A stretch of 64,000 bases of DNA from contig NZ_LT160636.1 in NCBI RefSeq assembly GCF_900048895.1, forward strand, positions 79,910 to 143,909, given 5' to 3'. Source of the stretch: Neglectibacter timonensis (lineage in GTDB: Bacteria; Bacillota; Clostridia; Oscillospirales; Acutalibacteraceae). This document shows positions 33,071 through 41,810 of the stretch, piece after piece. A program made the position numbers and the translations under genes. Numbering within the stretch: position 1 is the first letter of the stretch; each line of letters starts with the position of its first letter. The notes beneath the pieces were generated by a model, which ran no database searches, was not told the origin of the DNA, and saw nothing but the letters and a program-made list of their open reading frames with translations.

Positions 33071-34736
33071 GCCCTATACCTTCCTGCCAGGCGGCGAAGA
33101 GGAATGCCCCCAGGGAAAAACCCGGGGAAAGGGCGCCTATTTTACCCTGGAGCTCATGCCGGAGCTGGCCCCGGGAGAGCGGAAGGAGCTTTGGTTCACT
33201 CTGTCCGCCTCCTCCCTATCGCCGGAAGAGGCGGAGAGGACCTGCCGCCGTGTGCAGGGCAGGCGGGAAGAGCTGCTGCGGGAGAAGCGGGAGGTTTACG
33301 AAGCCTTGGCGGAAACGGCTGCGTTGCGGTTCCCGAAGCGTCCCGAAATCGAGGAGACCTACCGCTGGACCCAATACCTCAACGACTGGATTGTGCGGGA
33401 CGTGGAGCAGGTGGGCAGGGGCGCCGTGGCGGGTTATGCGGAGTTTCCCTGGTGGTTCGGCCACGACACCGCCTATCTGGCCCCTGCGCTGCTGATGCAG
33501 GGGGACGGGGAGACGGTGAAGAGCACCCTGCGGCTGATCAAGGCCGCCTCCTGCCGGGAAAACGGCAGCGGCCGGGTGGTGCATGAAATCTCCAACAACG
33601 GGGTGGTGTTCTATGAGGGCATGACCACGGAGACGCCGCAGTTTGCGGACGCGGTGTGGCGCACCTACTGCTGGACCGGGGACGAGGATTTCCTGCGGGA
33701 GATGTACCCCTTCTGCCAAAAAGGCGCGGAGTATCTGGACTCCCTCTGTGTGGATGGGCTGCCCACAGGCTACGGTGTCACGGAAATCGCGGGGCTTGAC
33801 TGTATCTGCTGCGATACGGCGGTCCACGCTGTCCGGGATTACCAGGCGCTGATGCAGATGGCGGGGGCTCTGGGAAAGCAGGAGGAGGCGGAGCGGTACA
33901 GGCTGCGTATGGAGGAAACCTTCAGCGCCTTTGAGCGGCTGATGTGGCTGGAAGAGCAGGGGCTTTACGGGGATATGGCCGCAACGAAGGAAGAAATCCT
34001 GCCCCGCGCCCAAACCTGGCAGATCACCCTGAAGGGCTTTCCCATCACCGACGTGGATGAAATCGAAGGGTATGAGAGCTGCAAGCAGGATAAATCTCCG
34101 GAGGAGGAAGCGGAGAAGCTGCGGCTGCGGGAGCGGATGCAGGCTGTGATCCGGGAGGCGGAAACCATGGAGGAGGGGGAGCGCCGGGCCTTTTTCCTGT
34201 TTGGCCTGGGTCATTCCGCCCTGCCCGTGGAATATGGCTTTGTGGAACAGGAACGGGCCGCGGCCATCCTGGAGAAGACGGGCTCCGGCTTCCGGCCCGC
34301 AGAAATTGCGGGGGAACACATCATGCCCATCGGCACGGGCCACCGCATTGTGGCGGAATATGCCGCCGGGAACCCGGAGCGGGTGCTGGAGGGGATGCAG
34401 CTGGTGGCGGAAAGCTTCGGGAGGGTCACCCCGGGCGCCACCAGTGAAATCTATCCCGATTCCGGCTGCTTTGTCCAGGCCTGGAACAGCTTTGCCACCA
34501 TGTGGCCCGTGGCCGCCTGCATCTTCGGCGTCTCTCCCGACGCGGCCCGCAAAAGGCTGAGCCTCAAGCCCTGCCTCTGTGAAGAGATGGACGGGGTGGA
34601 GCTGAAGAACCTGGTGATCGGCGGGGAGCGCTTTACCCTCCGGGCCCATGTGGGGGAGGAAACCTGGGTGGAGCTCAGCGCTCCGGAGGGCTGGACCGTG
34701 GAGTGCACCCTGCCTCTGAAACCCATGAACCGGTGA
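33071..34736 (+). pseudogene. Debranching-type glycosidase, 3' fragment
   Basis: Continuation of the gene begun at 20482. It holds the end of the N-terminal beta domain (YTFLPGG, AYFTLELMPEL) and a full six-hairpin catalytic-type domain similar to amylo-alpha-1,6-glucosidase and related enzymes: RWTQYLNDWIVRD, FPWWFGHDTAYLAPALL, HEISNNGVVFYEGM, TPQFADAVWRTYCWTGDEDF, GATSEIYPDSGC. A small C-terminal beta domain closes it. It could be expressed from within only if a promoter in the element reads rightward, which is not seen. It ends at a strong terminator. The substrate is likely an alpha-glucan or related oligosaccharide, by inference. Confidence 0.85.
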
Positions 34737-34794
34737 GTCCGGTTTCGCGTCACAAAGAGGCGTTTCTACAGCCGAAGTAAAGCAAGATGGTTTT

Positions 34795-34843
34795 CCAAAA
34801 AGCAAAGCGCCGGATCAATCCTGATCCGGCGCTTTGCTTTTTG
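34795..34843. terminator. Bidirectional terminator
   Basis: Perfect stem AGCAAAGCGCCGGATCA (34801-34817) / TGATCCGGCGCTTTGCT (34822-34838) with A-run before and T-run after. It separates the rightward glycosidase fragment from the leftward asr operon and can end both. Confidence 0.88.
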
Positions 34844-34921
34844 GAATGAGAACGTGAAGCACTGCAGGTGTGGAACCCTGGGCAGAAGAAAAGGGAACGG
34901 CCCGTGAAACGGACGGCCCGG

Positions 34922-35986
34922 TTACTGGGGGCCTGCCGTGTGGTGCAGGGACATGGGCTTCACGTTGAAATTCGAGCGGTACTCCGTCTCCTGCCAGAAG
35001 ATATCCTCGGCCACCAGGCATTCCGGGTTCAGGGCGACGCCCTCCAGGATGAGTTCCTTAAATTTCTTGTAGCCCGCCCGGTCGATGAGGTGTCCGCCGT
35101 GCAGGTATTCGGGCTTGTAATCCATAACCCAAGCGGAGAATTTCTGCCAGTTGCGCAGCGCGCTGAGAACCACCTCCTCGGTGGCCCAGTTAAGGAACAT
35201 CTTGCCGGTGCGGGGGGTCTGGCGGCCTGTGCGCCCGCCCAGGATCACCCGGTAGAACTTGGTTTCCTGCCGCGTCCAGGCGCTGGCGGGGCAGGCGCGC
35301 ACGCATTCGCCGCAGCCGATGCAGCAGCAGGCGTCCTTTTCGATTTTTCCGGTGTTTTCATTGAGGGAAAGCACCCGGGTGGAACCTTTCTCGCAGGCAC
35401 GGACGCAGGCCCCGCAGCCAATGCAGCGCTCCGGATGGTAGGTCATCTTCGCCACCCCGATGATGCCGAAATCGCAGAGATGGGCCTTGTTGCAGTCGTT
35501 GGGGCAGCCTGCAATGTTGATTTTGATATGGTAATGGCTGGGAAAGATGATGGGTTCGATTTTCCTAGCCAGCTCAAAGGTGTTGCAGTTGGCGCAGATG
35601 CAGTGGTAGTTGCCGATGCAGGCCGTGATGTTGCGGGCGCCGATGGTGGGATAGCCCCCCTCCGGGTCCCAAGGCTGGGGTTCCTGGGAGACCGTGTCCA
35701 GATCCACGCGGCAGAGCTGTTCGTCCACCTCGCGGATATACTGCTCCAAATAGGCATTGACGGCCGGGATGTTCCCGTAGGGAATTCCGGTGATGTCAAA
35801 GGTCTGGCGGGTGCCGAAATGGAAGTTCCCATCTCCCCAGGTCTTGGCGATATGCTCGATTACAGAGAGGTAGGCCGCGTCGAGAAAGCCGCCCGGAACA
35901 CGCATCTGCAGCATGAATTCGCCGGGCACCTTGGACTGGCGGAAGCAGTTGGTACGGGCCTTTTTGATGTTGATATCCTGATTCAT
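34922..35986 (-). CDS. asrC: Anaerobic sulfite reductase subunit C
   Basis: Catalytic siroheme/Fe-S subunit that reduces sulfite to sulfide. The 354 residues contain the siroheme-[4Fe-4S] cysteines CIGNYHC and CPNDC, plus two ferredoxin-type clusters, CIGCGACVRAC and CCIGCGECVRACP. The sulfite/nitrite reductase half-domain leads (FGTRQTFDITGIP). It is slightly longer than Salmonella AsrC because of a C-terminal tail. It is last in the leftward asrABC operon, 17 bp after asrB. Confidence 0.93.
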   Translation of the reverse strand: MNQDINIKKARTNCFRQSKVPGEFMLQMRVPGGFLDAAYLSVIEHIAKTWGDGNFHFGTRQTFDITGIPYGNIPAVNAYLEQYIREVDEQLCRVDLDTVSQEPQPWDPEGGYPTIGARNITACIGNYHCICANCNTFELARKIEPIIFPSHYHIKINIAGCPNDCNKAHLCDFGIIGVAKMTYHPERCIGCGACVRACEKGSTRVLSLNENTGKIEKDACCCIGCGECVRACPASAWTRQETKFYRVILGGRTGRQTPRTGKMFLNWATEEVVLSALRNWQKFSAWVMDYKPEYLHGGHLIDRAGYKKFKELILEGVALNPECLVAEDIFWQETEYRSNFNVKPMSLHHTAGPQ

Positions 35987-36003
35987 AACTCCCGGCTCCT
36001 TTC

Positions 36004-36795
36004 TCAGTCCACAAGCCTGCGGGCCACCGTGTAGGGAAACACGGGTCCGTCCAGGCAGACGTATACCTCATCAATCCGGCAGTGCCCGCATTTGCCCACG
36101 GCGCAGGACATCTTCCGTTCAAAACTCATCCAGATTTTTTCCGGGGCCGCGCCGCATTTGAGCAGCTCCAACCCGGTAAATTTCATCATGGGCGGCGGCC
36201 CCACCACGATGACGGCGTACTGGTCTCCAAAGGTGTCAAAGGGGATTTCCCCCACGAATTCCGTCACCAGGCCTGTGCGCCAGCCTTCCTTGGTTCCGGA
36301 GTCCAGCGTGTAGACGGCGGAAAAGCTCTCCTTCCAGCGCTCCAGCTCCTCCCGGAACACAATCCCCTCTTCATTCTTAAAACCGCAGATCAAATGGACG
36401 TCCCGGACGAAGGAGGGGTTCTCTTCCAGATGCCGCAGCAGGGACCGTACCGGCGCGACGCCGGTACCCCCGGCAACCACCACCAGATGTTTCCCCTGGA
36501 GCTGTTCCAGGGGCCAGCCCTTTCCGTAGGGCCCCCGCAGGAACAGCACGTCGCCCGCCTGCTTGGAGAAGATGCAGTCCGTCACCCGGCCGACAGACCG
36601 GATGGTAAATTCCAGCCATCCCTCTCCCTGGGCGGAAACGGAGATCGGCGCCTCGCCCACCTTGGGGATGGAGAGCTGCATGAACTGGCCGTGCTGGGGT
36701 TTGGCGTCCGTGGCGACCCGGAAGGTCCACTCGTGCCCGCTCTCCCGGTGAACCTTTAAAATCTCGCAGGGCATTGGTAAAACAGGATTCTGCAT
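36004..36795 (-). CDS. asrB: Anaerobic sulfite reductase subunit B
   Basis: FAD/NAD-binding electron-transfer subunit passing electrons from NADH to the catalytic subunit. The 263 residues have the ferredoxin-reductase layout: FAD domain (GQFMQLSIPKVGEAPISVS), NAD domain (VVVAGGTGVAPVRSLL), and a C-terminal [2Fe-2S] loop (CAVGKCGHCRID). The start follows GGAGGG, 14 bp after asrA. Confidence 0.93.
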   Translation of the reverse strand: MQNPVLPMPCEILKVHRESGHEWTFRVATDAKPQHGQFMQLSIPKVGEAPISVSAQGEGWLEFTIRSVGRVTDCIFSKQAGDVLFLRGPYGKGWPLEQLQGKHLVVVAGGTGVAPVRSLLRHLEENPSFVRDVHLICGFKNEEGIVFREELERWKESFSAVYTLDSGTKEGWRTGLVTEFVGEIPFDTFGDQYAVIVVGPPPMMKFTGLELLKCGAAPEKIWMSFERKMSCAVGKCGHCRIDEVYVCLDGPVFPYTVARRLVD

Positions 36796-36809
36796 AAGGG
36801 TTCCCTCCT

Positions 36810-37871
36810 TTACGGCTGTACGCCGGCGCCGGCCTGAGCCCGGCTTTGTTCCTCTTGGATTTCCTGCACGGCGGCGGACATTTTACGCACGGTTTCGACG
36901 ATAGAGATGAATTCCGGGCAGCGGTGGATACAACGCCCGCAGCCCACGCACATGTGGGACTCCCCGAAGCGGGCCTTGTAATCGTGAAATTTGTGCAGCA
37001 CCTTGTAGCGCATCCGGTCGCCCGGGGTGGGCCTGAGCTCCCGCTGCCCCGCCATCTGGTCGAAACCGGCCACCTGGCAGGAGGCGGCCACACGGCGCCG
37101 TTCCCCTACCTCGGCGTTGTCCCCATAGAGTACATCCCGGGTGGTAAAGCAGGTGCAGGTGGAACAGGCCACCGTGCAGCTGCCGCAGGAGGTGCAGCGG
37201 CTGTCGAATTCCTTCCACATGGGGTGCTTCTTCAGCGCCTGGTACACGCCTTCATCGGAGAGGTCCGGCGGTTCCACCTTCAGGACGTTCTCCTCCACAA
37301 ACGCAGGGGTATAGCTGGTTTCCGGCATGCCCTGGAAATAGGGGAGGAACGCCTCCTCCTTAAGCTGTACCTGCATCCCCTCCGCAGAGAATTTCACCGC
37401 CATGGAACAGTCCTCAGTCCGGTTGGTCCCCATGGAGACGCAGAAGCAGGTGTCGTCCCCGCCGCCGCATTCCATCATGGCGAATTTCACCAGGTTCCGG
37501 ACGCGGGTGTAATAGAAGTCCTCAAACCCGCCGTTCCCGGCATAGATTTTCGCCTGGATGCGCTGGGCGTGGATGTCGCAGGGGCGCGCAAACAGCAGGA
37601 TGGGTTTTTTCGGCCCTTTGCTCTCCCGAAATTCATCTTCTGTAAAGTAGAACAGCGTCTGCTGAATCGGGGAGACGGCCTCCTTTGCCGGATAGTCGGA
37701 TTTTGTTTCCCATACAATGTCGCTGAACTTTTCCACCCGGTCGTACCGGACGATATCCGTGTCGGAATACCGCCCCGCTTTTGGAAAACGTTTCGGCGCG
37801 CAGACTGTAAAGTCCCTGGACAGCGCCCTGAGAACCTCATCCGCCTGGGCCGCGCTCAATGCATATTCCAT
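36810..37871 (-). CDS. asrA: Anaerobic sulfite reductase subunit A
   Basis: Ferredoxin-like electron-transfer subunit of the AsrABC complex. The 353 residues carry CTSCGSCTVACSTCTCF and CVGCGRCIHRCPE, the two [4Fe-4S] sites, after a larger N-terminal domain (ILLFARPCDIHA). ATG at 37871 follows GGGAGG. It is first of the operon, with a promoter region of about 117 bp between it and the LysR gene upstream. The operon gives dissimilatory or detoxifying sulfite reduction to sulfide in the cytoplasm. Confidence 0.93.
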   Translation of the reverse strand: MEYALSAAQADEVLRALSRDFTVCAPKRFPKAGRYSDTDIVRYDRVEKFSDIVWETKSDYPAKEAVSPIQQTLFYFTEDEFRESKGPKKPILLFARPCDIHAQRIQAKIYAGNGGFEDFYYTRVRNLVKFAMMECGGGDDTCFCVSMGTNRTEDCSMAVKFSAEGMQVQLKEEAFLPYFQGMPETSYTPAFVEENVLKVEPPDLSDEGVYQALKKHPMWKEFDSRCTSCGSCTVACSTCTCFTTRDVLYGDNAEVGERRRVAASCQVAGFDQMAGQRELRPTPGDRMRYKVLHKFHDYKARFGESHMCVGCGRCIHRCPEFISIVETVRKMSAAVQEIQEEQSRAQAGAGVQP

Positions 37872-37988
37872 TTCCAAACCTCCCTTGGCTGTCAAAGCCG
37901 CGCTGCGGCTGCAGCCTTATTAACAGTATAATAGCACATTGCATGAATCTGGAAAAATGATTGTTATTTATTGGAGGATAACAAATTC

Positions 37989-38873
37989 TTATGGTTCCTG
38001 ACAGAGCTCCCGGAAAATGCTGTGGAATTCCGCCTCGTAAATGCTGCCCTTCCGCCAGAGAAAGGTGAATTCATGATAAACCTCAAAATCCGCCAGCCGG
38101 ACCTTCTGTATGGAGCCCTCCTGCAGCTCCTTTTCCACGGCTTTCTGGTAGAGGAAGGTGATGCCGCAGTCCGCCTTTACCAGCTCTTTAATCACAAGCA
38201 GGTCGCTGATTTCGACGATGTGCCGGAAGTCCGAAAAGCGGCAGCCCTTTTCCCCCAGGACCCGTTCCAGCACCTCCCGGCTGCCGGAGCCGGGGTTCCG
38301 CAGGATCAGGTTTTCCCGGAACATCCCGGAAAGAGTCAGCGGCTGCGGGGGGAGCGCATGGCGGGAAGAGCAGACGCAGATGTAGGGCTCCATGGTCCAC
38401 AGCAGGGAATCGAACTCGCTTTTGGTGTAATAGCCTTCCACCACGGCAAAGTCCAGCTTTCCTTCGTTCAGGCTGTTGAGCAGGTTCTGGGTGTTGTCCA
38501 CCAGCATGTGCACGTCGGTCTGCGGGTGCCGGTGCAGAAATTTGGCCAGCCGGGCCGGCAGGGCATATTCGCCGATGGTCAGAGTTGCGCCGAAGCGCAG
38601 GGACTGGCGGACGTTTTCCAGATCCTGCAGGTCCCGCTTCAGCTTCTGTTCGTCGTGGACCATGGCGGTGGCGGCCCAGCGCAGCTGTTCGCCCGCAGGG
38701 GTTAGGCGCAGCTGTTTGTTGCGGTACTCAAAGAGCTCTGTTCCATAATATTTCTCCAAATACTGAATATGCTGGGTCACCGCGGGCTGGGTGATATTTA
38801 AGGCTTCTGCCGCCCTGGTGAAATTCAGGGTCCGGCAGGCCTCCAGAAACGTTTCCATACGAAAGTCAAGCAT
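37989..38873 (-). CDS. LysR-family transcriptional regulator
   Basis: A 294-residue regulator. The N-terminal HTH is FLEACRTLNFTRAAEALNIT followed by QPAVTQHIQYLEKYYG. The rest is the two-lobed effector domain (LRFGATLTIGEYALPA, DFAVVEGYY). It lies directly upstream of asrA on the same strand, so it is a natural candidate to control the sulfite reductase operon, perhaps through the AT-rich interval 37872-37988. That link is inference from position. ATG at 38873 follows GGAGAGGG. Confidence 0.88.
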   Translation of the reverse strand: MLDFRMETFLEACRTLNFTRAAEALNITQPAVTQHIQYLEKYYGTELFEYRNKQLRLTPAGEQLRWAATAMVHDEQKLKRDLQDLENVRQSLRFGATLTIGEYALPARLAKFLHRHPQTDVHMLVDNTQNLLNSLNEGKLDFAVVEGYYTKSEFDSLLWTMEPYICVCSSRHALPPQPLTLSGMFRENLILRNPGSGSREVLERVLGEKGCRFSDFRHIVEISDLLVIKELVKADCGITFLYQKAVEKELQEGSIQKVRLADFEVYHEFTFLWRKGSIYEAEFHSIFRELCQEP

Positions 38874-38950
38874 TTCGCCCTCTCCTCTCCTTTCCTTCCA
38901 GTATAACGCGGCGCGGCGGATTTTCAAGCTTAAAATCCGGATATGGCGCA

Positions 38951-39004
38951 GGGCAAACAGGCCGGCCAGCCGCGAAGTAGCGCAGCTGGCCGGCCTGTTT
39001 GCCC
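38951..39004. repeat. 20-bp perfect inverted repeat
   Basis: GGGCAAACAGGCCGGCCAGC (38951-38970) and its exact complement at 38985-39004 around a 14-base loop, between the LysR gene start and the SDR gene end. Read rightward it is followed by TGAAAAGGGATTTTTTT. No rightward gene ends here, so its orientation as a terminator is puzzling; it may end the SDR transcript or stop antisense reading. Confidence 0.6.
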
Positions 39005-39104
39005 TGAAAAGGGATTTTTTTATTTTGAAGCTCTGCAGGCGAAAGGCCCCTGCGGCTGCCGCCCGCGGCCCGGCCGTCAAATCCGGAGCCGAAGGGAGCG
39101 GCGC

Positions 39105-40745
39105 TCACACCAGCATGGAGCCCGCATCCAGACGAATGCCCGCGCCGGTGATGTTCGAGGCCTCTTCCCCCGCCAGATACAGGGCGAGAAAGCCCGCGTC
39201 CTCCGGGTCGCACATGCCTCCCAAGGGATGGCCGGGGTTCCTTTCAATTTCCGGAAGCCTGCGCACCTTGAAGGGGAAGCCGCCGGTCTTCCCCTCGATA
39301 CGGCAGCCGCCCAGCTCGACGGCGTTCACCGTGATGTGGGAGGAGGCCAGCTCCAGCGCGGCCTCTCTGGTAAACATGCGGATGGCTCCCTTGGTCATGG
39401 CATAGCCCGGGTCGAACAGGGTGGGGCGCTTGCCGTGGATGGAGGACAGGTTGACGACCCGGGGGCTCCTGCTCCGCCGCAGATAGGGCAGGCAGGCCTG
39501 CAGGGCCCGCCAGTAGCCGCCGATGTTGATGTCCCACACCCGGCGGAACGTCTCTTCGTCGTACTCGTGGAGGAAGAGGTTGGGCTGCAGGGCCGCGTTG
39601 TTTACCAGCACGTCGATGCCGCCGTACCGCTCCGCCGTGGCCGCGGCCATGGCCTCCAGCTGGGCCCGGTCCGTCACGTCGGCCCGGTACAGGAACGCCT
39701 CCCCTCCCATGGCCTGAATTTCCGCCAGGGTCTTTTCCGCCAGCTCCCGGCTGCTGTTCCAGCCGATGCACACCCGCATGCCGGCGGCGCAGAATACCCG
39801 GGCGATGCCCGCGCCCACGCCTTTTCCGCCTCCGGTGATCAGCGCCGTGCGGCCTTTCGGAGAGGGGCGGCGGGGATCTCCGTGCAGGAAGGGAGCGGGG
39901 ACCTCCGGATCCGCGGGCCCTTCGGGGCGCTTCCCGGTTTCCTGCTCCCCATAGTACAGGCTCATACCGCCGTCCGCCCGCAGGTCCGCGCCGTTGAGCA
40001 GGGCCGCCTCCCCGGAGAACAGGAAGGAGAGCAGCCCGGCCAGCTCCTCCGCCTCCGGCAGGCGTCTTCCGGGATACTGCAGCTGAGGTTCGTTGTACAG
40101 GTTGGAGCGGCTGTTCCGGTTGGACAAATCGCTTTCCATCACGCCCCGCTGCACATAGTGGCAGGAGATGCCCTTGGGGGCAAAATCCAGGGCGGCCTCC
40201 CGGCAGAGCATTTGAACCGCGGCGCAGCCCAGGGAGTGGAGAAAGGCGCAGCCGGTGGGCTTTTCCGCGTGCAGGTCCCCCAGGAATACCAGGCTTCCCC
40301 CGCGCAGGGCATTCCCGGCCGCCCGGGCGGTCTGCAGTGCGCTTCCCCCGCGCAGGGCATTCCCGGCCGCCCGGGCGGTCTGCAGTGCGGCCAGGGGCCC
40401 TTCCCGGAAAGCCCGGTCCCAGAGCTTGTCGTCCGCCAGGGCGACGTCGGCCCTCAGGGGCGGCGGGGCGGGGTGCAGGACACAGGTCTCGGGCCCCAGC
40501 CCGCGCAGCAGCTGTTCCAGCCCTTCCTGATCCAGAGGGTCGATCCGCACCTTCCGGCAGTTTTCCGGCACAGGCTCTTCGGAAAGGCAGTTGAGCACAA
40601 CGGAAAAGCCCCTGTCCGAAAGGCTGCGGGCCAGCCTGCGGGCCACAGGTCCCCGGTCGTCTGTCAGAAAAACCGGTTTCCCGGCCCGGGATGGCGGATA
40701 AGGTTTGCCGGCCCCACCCGGGACCGGTACAAAAGCATGCTCCAT
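39105..40745 (-). CDS. Fused tandem short-chain dehydrogenase (SDR) protein
   Basis: A 546-residue protein with two SDR domains in a row. The C-terminal domain (about 295-546) looks active: TGGGKGVGAGIA nucleotide loop, NNAA, a Ser in NLSSIHGK, and YAMTK as the YxxxK pair. The N-terminal domain (about 20-270) keeps the fold (VFLTDDRGPVARRLA, GADLRADGGMSLYYG) but has lost the Gly-rich loop and YxxxK, so it is probably not catalytic. It also carries a 16-residue in-frame duplication at 40293-40389. ATG at 40745 follows GGAGGAG. The substrate is unknown. The frame in the opposite strand is only a GC-driven shadow. Confidence 0.8.
   Translation of the reverse strand: MEHAFVPVPGGAGKPYPPSRAGKPVFLTDDRGPVARRLARSLSDRGFSVVLNCLSEEPVPENCRKVRIDPLDQEGLEQLLRGLGPETCVLHPAPPPLRADVALADDKLWDRAFREGPLAALQTARAAGNALRGGSALQTARAAGNALRGGSLVFLGDLHAEKPTGCAFLHSLGCAAVQMLCREAALDFAPKGISCHYVQRGVMESDLSNRNSRSNLYNEPQLQYPGRRLPEAEELAGLLSFLFSGEAALLNGADLRADGGMSLYYGEQETGKRPEGPADPEVPAPFLHGDPRRPSPKGRTALITGGGKGVGAGIARVFCAAGMRVCIGWNSSRELAEKTLAEIQAMGGEAFLYRADVTDRAQLEAMAAATAERYGGIDVLVNNAALQPNLFLHEYDEETFRRVWDINIGGYWRALQACLPYLRRSRSPRVVNLSSIHGKRPTLFDPGYAMTKGAIRMFTREAALELASSHITVNAVELGGCRIEGKTGGFPFKVRRLPEIERNPGHPLGGMCDPEDAGFLALYLAGEEASNITGAGIRLDAGSMLV
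40293..40389 (-). repeat. Perfect 48-bp tandem duplication inside the SDR gene
   Basis: Two consecutive identical 48-base units (40293-40340 and 40341-40388) code the repeated segment ALQTARAAGNALRGGS. The period is a multiple of three, so the frame is kept. Identity at every base suggests a recent slippage or unequal exchange. Confidence 0.9.
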
Positions 40746-40999
40746 AAAAAAACTCCTCCAAAACTCCAGCCGTGCAATTCACGGCCTTTTTCACCGCTCA
40801 ATATACGCCGCCGCGCCGCAAATTGCAAGCCCCAGTTGAAAAGTTTTGCCCGGGCTTTCCCAAAGCCCGGGCGGCTTGCTGAAAACACAGTCTGCAGAAA
40901 AAGCGGCGTTACGAGGGATAGGTCCGCGGTGTTTTTGTAAAAAAAGCGGGAATGGACCCTCGTACGGCGCCTTCCCTGGTGAAAAGAGAAGGCGCGGCT

Positions 41000-41260
41000 T
41001 TACGCGGGCTTGGCGGGAAGACGCAGCCCTTCGAAGAAAGCGTCAAAGGAATGAATTCCATAAATCTGTTTTAGAGCGATCAAAACGCTGATACGCACGC
41101 TGTATTTCCCCTGCTCCATTTTGGCCAGAATGTCCTCCGTCATGGGGACGCCCAAGAGCTCCAGCTGTGCGGAAGCGTCCCGCTGTGTCAAATTCGCCTT
41201 TTTGCGCAGAGCCTTGAGGTTTTGTCCAATGGAGAGATCCTGTTTTAACTTGTTTGACAT
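41000..41260 (-). CDS. Small XRE-family regulator
   Basis: An 86-residue HTH protein (IGQNLKALRKKANLTQRDAS, then an extended turn QLELLGVPMTEDILAKMEQG and LIALKQIYG). It looks like a paralogue of the protein at 18873-19133. It is divergent from a small AT-rich gene, and two matching operator-like sites lie between them, so it probably represses itself and its neighbour. Confidence 0.78.
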   Translation of the reverse strand: MSNKLKQDLSIGQNLKALRKKANLTQRDASAQLELLGVPMTEDILAKMEQGKYSVRISVLIALKQIYGIHSFDAFFEGLRLPAKPA

Positions 41261-41290
41261 AAGCGCCTCCTGAAATCAGAAACAGTTTCC

Positions 41291-41353
41291 GGATGAATAC
41301 ATCCATCTTGATTCTAACCTAAATTCTATGGTATGATTGGATAAATACATCCA
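41291..41353. promoter_or_regulatory. Paired operator-like sites and rightward promoter
   Basis: GGATGAATACATCCA (41291-41305) and GGATAAATACATCCA (41339-41353) differ at one base and are 48 bp apart. Each has GGAT...ATCC arms. Between them lies a rightward promoter, TTGATT (41308-41313), 18-base spacer, TATGAT (41332-41337). The sites bracket it, as for a repressor that loops or covers both ends. Confidence 0.65.
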
Positions 41354-41390
41354 GTTAATACCATGGAAAGTAAAAGGAGGCTGCTAAACA

Positions 41391-41657
41391 ATGGAAAGCG
41401 GTAAGGATAAAGAATTTTACGATATCTTAGAAGAGATGGGTAAGTTACCTATTGGGATACAAAGAGCTCTTTGGTGGGTAATCAGACATCTTGATTTTAT
41501 TGAAGCAGTATGCAAAGAAACTAATATGACTGTAGAAGAATTTGAAAGATATGAAGTAATTGCGAGAGAAAAGAATGATTACCTATTTCTAGTTCTTATT
41601 CAAGTGGTACAACAAATATATAAAAATAGTAGCGATAGTGATAAAACCAGAAATTAG
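41391..41657 (+). CDS. Small AT-rich hypothetical protein
   Basis: An 88-residue acidic, helical protein (KEFYDILEEMGKLP, NMTVEEFERYEVIAREK). There is no membrane segment and no recognised domain. Base and codon use are strikingly AT-rich compared with the flanking genes, a mark of recent transfer. With the divergent XRE gene and shared operators it looks like a two-gene unit, perhaps a remnant of a mobile element or an antitoxin-like pair; no function is claimed. It starts ten or so bases after AAAAGGAGG. Confidence 0.7.
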   Translation: MESGKDKEFYDILEEMGKLPIGIQRALWWVIRHLDFIEAVCKETNMTVEEFERYEVIAREKNDYLFLVLIQVVQQIYKNSSDSDKTRN

Positions 41658-41810
41658 TAAAGCAAAAAACTATAAAATCATCTATCCGTGTGCTTCAGGC
41701 GGATATAGGTAGATGAAACATGTATGCTATTGAAGCTGTGTCCTTTTACCCTTTTGCCTGCCGCAGGAGCCGGGACGACGGTTCTCTTATTCTGCCTGGG
41801 AGAGGGCCAT

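Noticed and set aside
32830-33586. Reading frames crossing the right end of the element into the glycosidase fragment
   Set aside because: They are chance fusions in the wrong frame; the GA-joined frame explains the host sequence.
38943-40940. A 665-residue rightward frame opposite the SDR gene
   Set aside because: Shadow frame; the leftward SDR frame has clear motifs and a good ribosome site.
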